Source of the DNA: an uncultured Flavobacteriaceae bacterium
Lineage (GTDB): Bacteria; Bacteroidota; Bacteroidia; Flavobacteriales; Flavobacteriaceae
DNA: 8,560 nucleotides
Assembly (NCBI GenBank): GCA_938041595.1
Contig: CALITN010000047.1
Location: 1 to 8,560, forward strand
Direction: 5' to 3'
Each line of letters starts with the position of its first letter. Positions within the stretch are counted from its first letter, which is position 1. Made by a program: the position numbers and the translations under genes. Below are positions 1 through 6,429 of the stretch, piece after piece. The notes beneath the pieces were generated by a model. It had not been told where the DNA came from and searched no databases. It was given only the letters and a program-made list of their open reading frames with translations.

Positions 1-1586
1 TGCTTGCTGAGCGTCTTTGCCACAGTTTCCCCAACGAATCGAATTCCAAGTGCAAACAGAACTTTAGGAAAAGGCTGTGCTTTGGAAGCTTCAATTCCAT
101 CAATGAGATTCTGTACGGATTTTTCTGCCATGCGATCAAGCTGTAAAATCGCATTAGGCTCCAATTTGTATAAGTCTACAACATTTTTTAATAAGCCTGC
201 TTCAAAAAGCTGGACGACTGTTTCACTTCCAATGCCCTGAATATCCATGGCTTTGCGCGATATAAAATGCTGGATCTTACCTATTAATTGCGTTGGGCAG
301 GCCATACTGTTGGTGCAATAATGTTGGGCCTCTCCTTCATTGCGTTCTAGGGGTGCCTGGCAATCAGGACAATTGGCGATAAAATTAACTGTTTGCTGTT
401 CCAAACCCCTATGGGTTTTGGATACACTTACAATTTTAGGGATGATCTCTCCACCTTTTTCAACCCCTACAGTATCTCCAATTCGGAGTCCTAATTTGGC
501 AATCTGATCCGCATTGTGAAGCGATGCACGTTTGACGGTAGTTCCCGAAATCAATATGGGACGAAGATTGGCTACTGGAGTAATGGCTCCAGTACGCCCC
601 ACTTGATAGGTAACAGACTCCAATACCGTTTCTACTTGTTCTGCTTGAAACTTATAGGCAATAGCCCATCGAGGAGATTTTGCAGTATAGCCAAGTTCTT
701 CTTGAAGTGATAAGCTATCTACTTTAATAACAATGCCATCTATTTCATACGGAAGATCTGTTCGCTGAGACTCCCAATGATCTAAAAAAGCAAAAACTTC
801 CTGAAGGTTTTGCGCCTGCTGAGCTGTCGTTGGTACTTTGAAGCCCCAACTTCGTGCTTTTTCTAAGGCTTCAAATTGTGAATGCAAGGGCAAATCATTT
901 CCTGCTAAGGCGTAAAGGAAACAGCTCAAGCCCCGCTTGGCAACTTCAAGACTGTCTTGTAGTTTTAAACTCCCTGATGCCGTATTTCGTGGATTCATAT
1001 ACAATGGCTCCCCTTTGGCTTCACGGGCAGCATTCAAACGGTTAAAGGCCTTCCAAGGAAGTACGATCTCGCCACGAATTTCAAAAAATGAAGGGGGATT
1101 CCCCTGCAATTGGAGCGGGATGGTTGGTATGGTTTTCAAGTTTTGAGTCACATCGTCGCCTTGGGCACCATCACCGCGAGTAACGCCTTGAATGAATTGA
1201 CCATTTTCATACGTCAAACTAATGGACGCTCCGTCAAACTTTAACTCACAGCTATAAACTAACGAAGCTTCCGTTCCTACTATTTTGCGAATCTTTTTTT
1301 CCCAGTCTTCCAACTCCGCTTTCGAATAGGTATTATCTAAAGAGTACATCGGGAAACGATGCTTTTTAGTTTCGAAATTCTTGGTTACACCACCTCCCAC
1401 TCTTTGGGTTGGAGAGTTAGGGTCAAAATAGGCTGGATGGGCATTTTCAAGCTGTGTCAACTCAATCAACAGTTGATCAAATTCAAAGTCTGAAATGGTG
1501 GGTGCATCGAGGATATAATAGCGGTGGTTATGAAGGTGTAGCGCTTCGCGCAACTGTTCAATTCTAAGCTGGTCCTTATCTTTCAT
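1..1586 (-). CDS. ligA: NAD+-dependent DNA ligase LigA, C-terminus cut by window edge
   Basis: Seals nicks in DNA using NAD+ and is the essential replicative ligase of bacteria. I translated 528 residues from the ATG at 1586. Visible in order: the N-terminal Ia-type NAD-binding segment (about 1-70, with HNHRYY at 19-24); the adenylation domain with the KxDG nucleophile in CELKFDG (Lys116, close to Lys115 of E. coli); RGE at 171-173; DGIVIKVD at 283-290; an OB fold containing GRTGAITPVA (330-339); a four-cysteine zinc finger (Cys406, Cys409, Cys424, Cys430); and the start of the helix-hairpin-helix domain (VGET at 518-521). Family members are about 660-680 residues, so roughly 140 residues, including the rest of the HhH domain and the BRCT domain, lie beyond base 1. 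The start codon overlaps the prmC stop as ATGA, which suggests translational coupling and supports this start. All expected catalytic and zinc residues in the visible part are intact. Identity is certain; only the missing end is unseen. Confidence 0.97.
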   Translation of the reverse strand, partial: MKDKDQLRIEQLREALHLHNHRYYILDAPTISDFEFDQLLIELTQLENAHPAYFDPNSPTQRVGGGVTKNFETKKHRFPMYSLDNTYSKAELEDWEKKIRKIVGTEASLVYSCELKFDGASISLTYENGQFIQGVTRGDGAQGDDVTQNLKTIPTIPLQLQGNPPSFFEIRGEIVLPWKAFNRLNAAREAKGEPLYMNPRNTASGSLKLQDSLEVAKRGLSCFLYALAGNDLPLHSQFEALEKARSWGFKVPTTAQQAQNLQEVFAFLDHWESQRTDLPYEIDGIVIKVDSLSLQEELGYTAKSPRWAIAYKFQAEQVETVLESVTYQVGRTGAITPVANLRPILISGTTVKRASLHNADQIAKLGLRIGDTVGVEKGGEIIPKIVSVSKTHRGLEQQTVNFIANCPDCQAPLERNEGEAQHYCTNSMACPTQLIGKIQHFISRKAMDIQGIGSETVVQLFEAGLLKNVVDLYKLEPNAILQLDRMAEKSVQNLIDGIEASKAQPFPKVLFALGIRFVGETVAKTLSK

Positions 1587-2425
1587 AACTGACACCGAAG
1601 CATTCTGTTTTTGCCAAATAAATCTTGACGAATTGTAGGATTTTTAAAGCCAAAAGATACTACCATTTCCATCAAATCATCACAAAACAAAGGGTTAATT
1701 TCGAAGTAAATAGCCCCTCCCTTTGACAACTTCTTCAAAGCTAGTTTGAAGACTTGTTCATAAAAATAAAGGGGCTTCTGTTCTGGGGCAAACAAGGCCA
1801 GATGCGGTTCATAATCCAAAACATTTGATTGCATATCAATTTTTTCGGAAAAGCTGACATACGGAGGGTTGGACACGATCAGCTTGCAATTCGGCAAAGC
1901 TATCGCTGAGCTTCGCAAATCTCCTTTGTGAAAATGAACTGCCAAGGATAGTGCTTTTGCATTTTCTTCAGCTATTGCCAAAGCTGCTTTTGAAATATCC
2001 ACTGCATGCAATTCCCAATGAGGTCGATAGCGCTTCAACGCTAGGGCAATACAACCACTCCCGGTTCCTAAATCGGCTGCTGTCAGAGCTGAGGATCCAT
2101 GATCTTCCATAATCCAACCAACCAATTCTTCGGTTTCCGGACGAGGAATTAAAGTGTCTGGATTTACTCGCAGTGTTAAGTCCATGAATTCGGTGTGACC
2201 TATTATATATTGCAAGGGCTTGTCCTTTTTCAGATCCTCCAAAGCTTTTTGCAATTGTTTGCCTTGAGATGGTGAGAGTTCTCGTTCTGGATAAAGACCC
2301 AATACTGTTGGTTCCCAATGAAAAAATGCAGCCAATAAATGTTTGAAAAAGGTCGTAATAGCTGACTTCGAATGCTTGGTCTGCAAGTGCTCTTGGAAAA
2401 GTTGATGCCAATACAGCAGGGTCAT
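1583..2425 (-). CDS. prmC: Peptide chain release factor N5-glutamine methyltransferase PrmC (HemK)
   Basis: Methylates the glutamine of the GGQ motif in release factors RF1 and RF2 using S-adenosylmethionine, which improves translation termination in the cytoplasm. The 280-residue product has the usual family length (about 275-290). It has an N-terminal helical substrate-binding domain (about 1-75), the linker motif LIPRPETEELV (92-102), the SAM-binding glycine motif DLGTGSG (118-124), an acidic ribose-binding position in AVDIS (Asp143), and the signature NPPY (186-189) that holds the target glutamine. The ATG directly follows the stop of the upstream acetyltransferase gene (TAAATG, no gap), and the TGA stop overlaps the ligA start. 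It is therefore the middle gene of a three-gene unit and probably translated by coupling. It is not beside prfA here, as it is in many other bacteria. No oddities seen in the motifs. Confidence 0.96.
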   Translation of the reverse strand: MTLLYWHQLFQEHLQTKHSKSAITTFFKHLLAAFFHWEPTVLGLYPERELSPSQGKQLQKALEDLKKDKPLQYIIGHTEFMDLTLRVNPDTLIPRPETEELVGWIMEDHGSSALTAADLGTGSGCIALALKRYRPHWELHAVDISKAALAIAEENAKALSLAVHFHKGDLRSSAIALPNCKLIVSNPPYVSFSEKIDMQSNVLDYEPHLALFAPEQKPLYFYEQVFKLALKKLSKGGAIYFEINPLFCDDLMEMVVSFGFKNPTIRQDLFGKNRMLRCQL

Positions 2426-2902
2426 TTAAAGCGTTTTGATCATCCAAACCGAGCAATTGGTATGTCCGGTACTGCCCATAGGGCCATCAATATATTCAAA
2501 ACCCTTTTTTTGATATAACTTTTGCGCTGCTTTCATATAAGGCATTGTTTCAATATAGCACCTTTTAAATCCTTGCACTTGGGCATAAGACAAGCAATGT
2601 TCGATCATCTGATCACCCCATTTTTTACCGCGAGCCTCTGGGCTAAAATACATTTTTTGGAGCTCACAAATTTCCTTAGGCCCTTCCCGAAGTGGAGCAA
2701 TTCCAGCACCTCCTAGAAGTTTTCCAGCTTCTTCAATAACAAAATAAGCACTCTTAGCTACCTGATAGGTTTCAAACATTTGATCCAACTCCGGATCTTC
2801 GTAAGCAGTTCCTACTTTTGGAACACCCATTTCTACCAATACCGAACGTAGTAGAGCTGCTAACTCCTCATTATCGCTATTTTTTATATTACGTAAGGTC
2901 AT
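2426..2902 (-). CDS. GNAT family N-acetyltransferase
   Basis: A single GNAT domain of 158 residues that should transfer an acetyl group from acetyl-CoA to an amine; the acceptor is unknown. The fold is readable: strand and helix at about 1-27, the beta-strand SAYFVIEE (51-58), GGAGIAP (64-70), the core strand and motif A (ELQKMYFSPEARGKKWG, 80-96), and motif B with AQKLYQKKGFEYI (126-138). In the acetyl-CoA pyrophosphate loop, usually Q/R-x-x-G-x-G/A, the sequence reads RGKKWG (91-96), so the first glycine is Lys94. The C-terminal GSTGHTNCSVWM segment is intact, so the gene does not look decayed. The ATG at 2902 is the first gene of the unit running into prmC with no intergenic base. The promoter must lie in, or reach into, the start of the divergent ribD gene. 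Family assignment is firm; biological role is not. Confidence 0.88.
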   Translation of the reverse strand: MTLRNIKNSDNEELAALLRSVLVEMGVPKVGTAYEDPELDQMFETYQVAKSAYFVIEEAGKLLGGAGIAPLREGPKEICELQKMYFSPEARGKKWGDQMIEHCLSYAQVQGFKRCYIETMPYMKAAQKLYQKKGFEYIDGPMGSTGHTNCSVWMIKTL

Positions 2903-2944
2903 CTGCTACAGTATAAGTAATTTTACCCTCTGAGAAGTTAGCAA

Positions 2945-4000
2945 TTGAGTACAAAACTACAGCATTCTGACGAAATTTTTATGCAGCGTTGCTTGCAATT
3001 AGCTCAAAAGGGTTTGGGCAAAACCTACCCCAATCCACTGGTAGGATGTGTTGTTGTTCATAATCAAAAAATCATTGGAGAAGGCTGGCATCAGGCTGCT
3101 GGTAGCCCCCATGCAGAAGTCCATGCCATTGCTGCTGTAGAAAATAAAGACTTGCTCTCTGAAGCTACTCTTTATGTAAATCTTGAACCCTGTAATCATC
3201 ATGGTAAAACCCCTCCTTGTGTGGATTTAATTCTTAAATATCATCTCAAAAAAGTGGTGATTGGTTCCTTAGACCCCAACCCTATTGTTGCTGGAACTGG
3301 GGTGGCTAGACTACGAGAAAACAACTGCGAGGTCCGTGACGGTATATTAGAAAAAGAATGTGCCGAAATCAATCGACGTTTTTTTACATATCATACCCAA
3401 AAACGCCCTGACATACTATTGAAATGGGCCGAAAGCCAAAATGGGTATATCGCACCCACTTCAGCAGTAAAAGAGCGGGAGGTCTTTTGGTTATCCGACA
3501 GCTATTCTCAGCAACTCGTTCATCAATGGCGCAGTGAAGAACAGTCAATCCTCGTGGGGATCAATACTGTTAAGACCGATAATCCAAAGTTAAGTGTTCG
3601 GAAATGGACGGGAAAGAATCCCATTCCCATTGTGCTGGACCCTTCACAGCAGTTGCATGATGAGGATGCCTTGTTCCATCATCAAAAGTTAATTCATGTC
3701 AGTGCACAAGAACTAGCCATGGCATCCAATTCAACAACTTTTAATTTTCCAGAAATGCTTACCTATTTATATAACCAAAATATACAATCCGTTTTGGTGG
3801 AAGGGGGTGCTTTTACATTACAGCAATTTATAGACGCGCAGCTATGGGATGAAATTCGACTGCTTAAAACGGCTTCAGAACTGTCGGAAGGGGTTTTAGC
3901 TCCCAAGATCAGAGCACAACCTTTGAAAAAAGTATCACTTCAGAAAGACGCTCTACACTTTTTTAGAAATAAGGCTTTAGTGCCTCAAACAAATTTTTAG
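2945..4000 (+). CDS. ribD: Bifunctional riboflavin biosynthesis protein RibD (deaminase/reductase)
   Basis: Catalyses two steps of riboflavin synthesis: deamination of the pyrimidine product of GTP cyclohydrolase II, then NADPH-dependent reduction of the ribosyl side chain. In the 351-residue product, the zinc deaminase domain (about 8-150) carries PNPLVGCV (29-36), HAE (His56, Glu58) and PCNHHGKTPPC (Cys83, Cys92), which give the three zinc ligands and the catalytic glutamate. The reductase domain (about 155-345) carries VGINTVKTDNPKLSVR (204-219) and VEGGAF (285-290). At the reductase entry the sequence reads AESQNG, with Asn166 where many homologues have Asp. The start is a TTG preceded two codons earlier by an in-frame TAG (2939-2941). 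The only alternative is ATG at 2981, giving a protein 12 residues shorter that begins right at the first helix (MQRCL), so TTG is preferred but not certain. No other riboflavin gene is visible. The 3' end overlaps the opposite thioesterase gene by 38 bp. Confidence 0.95.
   Translation: MSTKLQHSDEIFMQRCLQLAQKGLGKTYPNPLVGCVVVHNQKIIGEGWHQAAGSPHAEVHAIAAVENKDLLSEATLYVNLEPCNHHGKTPPCVDLILKYHLKKVVIGSLDPNPIVAGTGVARLRENNCEVRDGILEKECAEINRRFFTYHTQKRPDILLKWAESQNGYIAPTSAVKEREVFWLSDSYSQQLVHQWRSEEQSILVGINTVKTDNPKLSVRKWTGKNPIPIVLDPSQQLHDEDALFHHQKLIHVSAQELAMASNSTTFNFPEMLTYLYNQNIQSVLVEGGAFTLQQFIDAQLWDEIRLLKTASELSEGVLAPKIRAQPLKKVSLQKDALHFFRNKALVPQTNF
2952..2959 (-). promoter_or_regulatory. Candidate -7 element for the acetyltransferase-prmC-ligA unit
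   Basis: On the minus strand these bases read TAGTTTTG, a full match to the Bacteroidota -7 consensus TAnnTTTG. It lies about 50 bp upstream of the acetyltransferase ATG, inside the first codons of the divergent ribD if its TTG start is right. I found no TTG at the expected 17-23 bp upstream, so the -33 part is missing or degenerate. The whole gap between the two divergent genes is 42 bp (2903-2944). On the plus strand that gap holds only a one-mismatch -7 (TAATTTTA at 2918-2925) and again no TTG at the proper distance. This is a weak, motif-only call. Confidence 0.3.
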
Positions 4001-4367
4001 GACAGCGCATTGGACGCTGCAATTTGGCATCCAAAACAGCCAATTTAGTTTGCCCTGTACAAACCAGCTTCTGGTTTTGATTGTGAATTTCGTAGGAGAA
4101 ACATAACGAAGCCATAGGAGGTTCTTCCAATTTTACCTTGATGGTGAGCTCGTCATCAAAATAAGATGGTGTCTTATAATTGACTTCAGCACTAACAACT
4201 GGAAGCCATATTGCCTCTTTTTCCATTTGCTTGTAGGAAATTCCCAAGAAGGTCATCCACTCCAAACGAGCAATTTCAAAAAAACGGAGGTAATTACTGT
4301 GGTGCATATACCCCATTTGATCAGTGTCGGAATATCTAACTCGGATGGGTTTGGTGATATAAGTCAC
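3963..4367 (-). CDS. Acyl-CoA thioesterase, hotdog fold (4HBT/YbgC-like)
   Basis: Predicted to hydrolyse the thioester of an acyl-CoA or acyl-carrier-protein substrate; chain length and physiological role cannot be read from the sequence. The signature is RVRYSDTDQMGYMHHSNY. Here the Asp before QMG is the expected catalytic residue of the 4-hydroxybenzoyl-CoA thioesterase type, followed by the long central helix (LRFFEIARLEWM) and the hotdog strands, including LPVVSAEVNYKTPSYFDDEL. I chose the GTG at 4367 (134 residues). It puts the first beta-strand (TYITKPIRVRYS) at the N-terminus, as in homologues, and follows an A-rich stretch typical of Bacteroidota starts. The longest alternative starts at a TTG at 4409, adding 14 residues (148 total), with a TAG codon just upstream. 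The last 12 codons and the stop overlap the end of ribD on the other strand. It is transcribed divergently from dnaA. Family is confident; start is moderate. Confidence 0.88.
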   Translation of the reverse strand: MTYITKPIRVRYSDTDQMGYMHHSNYLRFFEIARLEWMTFLGISYKQMEKEAIWLPVVSAEVNYKTPSYFDDELTIKVKLEEPPMASLCFSYEIHNQNQKLVCTGQTKLAVLDAKLQRPMRCPKNLFEALKPYF

Positions 4368-4428
4368 ATTTTTGGTTTTTTGTTTAAGAAATTGATGAAA
4401 AATAGTCAACTAGACAACACTCATAAGT

Positions 4429-4437
4429 TGTGAAAAA
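4429..4437 (-). promoter_or_regulatory. Possible DnaA box (relaxed consensus)
   Basis: The minus strand reads TTTTTCACA, which fits the relaxed DnaA-box form TTWTNCACA and differs from the perfect TTATCCACA at two positions. It lies about 105 bp upstream of dnaA, next to an A9 tract. It could be used for self-repression by DnaA or as part of an origin, but I found only one such site in the gap and no cluster, so a chance match is quite possible. Confidence 0.28.
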
Positions 4438-4456
4438 AAAACTTAATTTTCAATAG

Positions 4457-4487
4457 CAAAATGAATTTTTTAATAAAAAAAAACCAA
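4457..4487 (-). promoter_or_regulatory. Candidate Bacteroidota-type promoter for the thioesterase gene
   Basis: Read on the minus strand, TTG (4487-4485) is followed after 20 bp by TCATTTTG (4464-4457). This fits the flavobacterial pattern TTG, 17-23 bp, TAnnTTTG, with one mismatch in the -7 box. Transcription would begin near 4450, giving a leader of about 80 nt to the GTG start or about 40 nt to the TTG start. The region is so AT-rich that chance matches are likely, so confidence is low. Confidence 0.35.
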
Positions 4488-4542
4488 TGATATTTGTCCT
4501 AAGCCTAAACCAATTTAAAAAATACTAATTACAACTTCTTCA

Positions 4543-5970
4543 ATGGGAAATACTGCGGATCAGGTCTGGAAAAATTGTCTTGCCTTTATTAAGGACAATA
4601 TACAGCCACAAGCTTTTAAGACATGGTTCAGTCCTATTATTCCCGTCAAATTAGATGACAACATTTTAAGCATTCAAGTGCCTAGTAAATTTTTCTATGA
4701 ATGGTTAGAGGAACACTATGTAAAGCTTTTAAAATCAGCACTTACCAAGGAACTTGGTAAAGAAGCAAGTTTGGTCTATGTGATTCGTATGGAAAATACC
4801 TATGGGAACAAACAACCCCACACAGAAAGTATTCCTTCAAATCCGAAATCGGCTGCAACATCACAAACTGTAGAAGCGCCCTTAAGCACCTACAGCAGTG
4901 AACTCAAAAACCCTTTTGTAATTCCGGGAATCCGGAATCTACAGATCGAATCTCAGCTCAATCCAAATTATAGTTTTGATAATTTCCTAGAAGGCGATTC
5001 CAATCGCTTGGCTCGTTCTGCGGGAATGGCGGTGGCATCCAAACCAGGAGGTACTTCGTTTAATCCTCTTCTTATTTTTGGAGGGGTTGGACTCGGAAAA
5101 ACACACTTAGCGCACGCCATCGGTGTGGACATTAAAGAAAAATATCCTGACAAAACGGTTCTATACATTTCGGCTGAGAAATTTACACAGCAGTATATCG
5201 AATCTGTTAAAAAAAATACCCGCAACGATTTTATTCACTTTTACCAATTGATCGATGCTTTGATTATCGACGATGTTCAATTTCTTAGTGGAAAATCAGG
5301 AACACAAGATGTCTTTTTCCACATCTTCAACCATCTTCATCAAAACGGCAAGCAAGTCATCATCACCTCCGACAAAGCACCTATTGACATGCAGGACATT
5401 GAGCAACGATTGTTGTCTCGATTCAAATGGGGATTGTCGGCAGAACTTCAAGTACCTAACTTCGAAACCCGGGTGTCTATTTTGAAAAACAAACTCTACA
5501 GAGACGGGGTTGTCATGGCTGACGAAATTGTAGAATTTGTTGCCAAAAATATCAAGTCCAATATTCGAGAATTGGAAGGAGCTGTCATTTCATTGATTGC
5601 TCAGTCCTCTTTCAACAAAGTGGAAATCAACTTGGAGTTGGCCAAAGAAATTGTCAATAAATTTGTCAAAAACACCAAACGAGAAGTATCCATCGATTAC
5701 ATCCAAAAAGTGGTCTCGGAATACTTCCAAATGGATGTTTCTACCTTGCAATCCAAAACACGAAAGCGTCATATTGTACAGGCCCGGCAGTTGGCCATGT
5801 ATTTTGCTAAAAAGTTCACCAAGGCCTCCTTGGCCAGTATCGGCACTCAGATTGGAAAGCGAGACCATGCTACTGTGCTGCACGCCTGCAAGACCGTTGA
5901 CAACCTAAGCTTTACCGATAAGCAATTCCGCAAGTATGTGGAAGATTTGAATCAAAAACTAACCCTGTAA
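4543..5970 (+). CDS. dnaA: Chromosomal replication initiator protein DnaA
   Basis: ATP-dependent initiator that binds DnaA boxes at the origin, opens the duplex and recruits the replicative helicase. The 475-residue product has all four domains. Domain I (about 1-85) contains WKNCLAFIKDNIQPQAFKTW. A short variable linker runs to about 135. The AAA+ domain III has Walker A GGVGLGKTH (180-188), Walker B IIDDVQF (241-247), sensor I ITSD (274-277), the arginine-finger region RLLSRFKWG (289-297) and sensor II NIRELEGA (340-347, Arg342). Domain IV (about 380-475) has a basic helix around KTRKRH (405-410) and the DNA-binding signature DHATVLHACKTVDN (441-454). The ATG at 4543 matches the family N-terminus. 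Unlike many bacteria, no dnaN, recF or rpmH adjoins it, which is usual for Bacteroidota. A tyrosine phosphatase gene begins 6 bp after the stop, so the two are probably co-transcribed from the AT-rich region upstream. All key residues are intact. Confidence 0.98.
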   Translation: MGNTADQVWKNCLAFIKDNIQPQAFKTWFSPIIPVKLDDNILSIQVPSKFFYEWLEEHYVKLLKSALTKELGKEASLVYVIRMENTYGNKQPHTESIPSNPKSAATSQTVEAPLSTYSSELKNPFVIPGIRNLQIESQLNPNYSFDNFLEGDSNRLARSAGMAVASKPGGTSFNPLLIFGGVGLGKTHLAHAIGVDIKEKYPDKTVLYISAEKFTQQYIESVKKNTRNDFIHFYQLIDALIIDDVQFLSGKSGTQDVFFHIFNHLHQNGKQVIITSDKAPIDMQDIEQRLLSRFKWGLSAELQVPNFETRVSILKNKLYRDGVVMADEIVEFVAKNIKSNIRELEGAVISLIAQSSFNKVEINLELAKEIVNKFVKNTKREVSIDYIQKVVSEYFQMDVSTLQSKTRKRHIVQARQLAMYFAKKFTKASLASIGTQIGKRDHATVLHACKTVDNLSFTDKQFRKYVEDLNQKLTL

Positions 5971-5976
5971 ACGCTC

Positions 5977-6429
5977 TTGAAAACCGTTAACATTTTAATG
6001 GTTTGCTTGGGAAATATCTGTCGCTCCCCTTTGGCCGAAGGCCTTTTAGCGCACAAACTATCCTCCAAAATTTTTACAGTTGACTCTGCCGGAACCGCTG
6101 CCTATCACACAGGCAACCCTCCCGATCCTAGAAGTATTGCTGTTGCAGCAAAATACGGCATTGCCATTGACCAGCAAAAAGCACGTCCCTTTGAAAAGGA
6201 AGACTTTCATCGCTTTGACCGTATCTATGTAATGGATCGTTCTAACCACAACAACCTCAAAAGACTCGAACCTACAGAGGCTGAATGGGGAAAAGTAGCC
6301 TTGCTACTGGGTGATGAAGAAGTTCCTGACCCCTACTACGGCGGAACAGAGGGTTTTGAAATAGTTTATCAAATGATTGATGCGGCTACCGATCGGATCG
6401 CCAATGAACTCCTCGAAAATGACCACTAA
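5977..6429 (+). CDS. Low-molecular-weight protein tyrosine phosphatase
   Basis: Removes phosphate from tyrosine residues of proteins; in bacteria such enzymes often oppose tyrosine kinases that control exopolysaccharide production, but no such kinase is in this window. The 150-residue product has the family length. The P-loop CLGNICRS sits at 10-17 (nucleophile Cys10, Arg16, Ser17), followed by SPLAEG, then DSAGTAAYHTGNPPDPRS in the core, and the general-acid loop VPDPYYGG with Asp118. The start is a TTG 6 bp after the dnaA stop. It gives MKTVNILMVCLGN, matching the usual length before the P-loop. The internal ATG at 5998 would leave only two residues before the nucleophilic cysteine and remove the first beta-strand, so it is rejected. 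The end overlaps the next gene by 11 bp, suggesting coupled translation. Its link to dnaA is positional only. Confidence 0.93.
   Translation: MKTVNILMVCLGNICRSPLAEGLLAHKLSSKIFTVDSAGTAAYHTGNPPDPRSIAVAAKYGIAIDQQKARPFEKEDFHRFDRIYVMDRSNHNNLKRLEPTEAEWGKVALLLGDEEVPDPYYGGTEGFEIVYQMIDAATDRIANELLENDH

Larger units (their letters stand above)
4368..4542. other. AT-rich divergent control region between the thioesterase gene and dnaA
   Basis: This is the longest non-coding stretch in the window (175 bp, or 133 bp if the thioesterase uses its longer TTG start). It is strongly AT-rich and contains A9 runs at 4433-4441 and 4475-4483, a T6 run at 4466-4471 and an A6 run at 4517-4522. The three A-runs have centres about 42 and 40 bp apart, close to four helical turns each, so the DNA may be intrinsically curved. 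It must contain the dnaA promoter, but I found no good plus-strand match: GATATTTG (4489-4496) is one base off the -7 consensus and has no TTG 17-23 bp upstream. There is no Shine-Dalgarno sequence before the dnaA ATG (ACAACTTCTTCA). A single DnaA-box-like 9-mer is listed separately. No gene, RNA or riboswitch is recognisable. Confidence 0.6.

Noticed and set aside
1..1146. Several short plus-strand reading frames across the left edge
   Set aside because: The minus strand encodes a continuous, motif-complete LigA through the whole stretch; the plus-strand frames are its shadows.
1968..2456. A 162-codon minus-strand reading frame overlapping prmC and the acetyltransferase gene
   Set aside because: Its translation shows no family motif, and the same bases encode clear PrmC motifs in another frame.
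3972..3985. Hairpin AGGC-N6-GCCT near the thioesterase stop
   Set aside because: A 4-bp stem within two overlapping coding regions with no T-run; expected by chance.
4003..4019. Small hairpin CAGCG-N7-CGCTG right after the ribD stop, considered as a terminator
   Set aside because: The stem is only 5 bp, it lies inside thioesterase coding sequence, and no T-run follows on either strand.
4414..4431. Inverted repeat ACAAC-N8-GTTGT upstream of dnaA, considered as an operator or hairpin
   Set aside because: Only 5 bp per arm in AT-rich DNA, and followed by A rather than T on the plus strand; no regulator to match it.
4489..4496. GATATTTG as the -7 box of the dnaA promoter
   Set aside because: One mismatch to TAnnTTTG and no TTG at 17-23 bp upstream; not strong enough to list as a promoter.
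5590..5908. Reading frames of 97 and 103 codons on both strands inside dnaA
   Set aside because: They are shadows of the conserved DnaA C-terminal domain and resemble no known protein.
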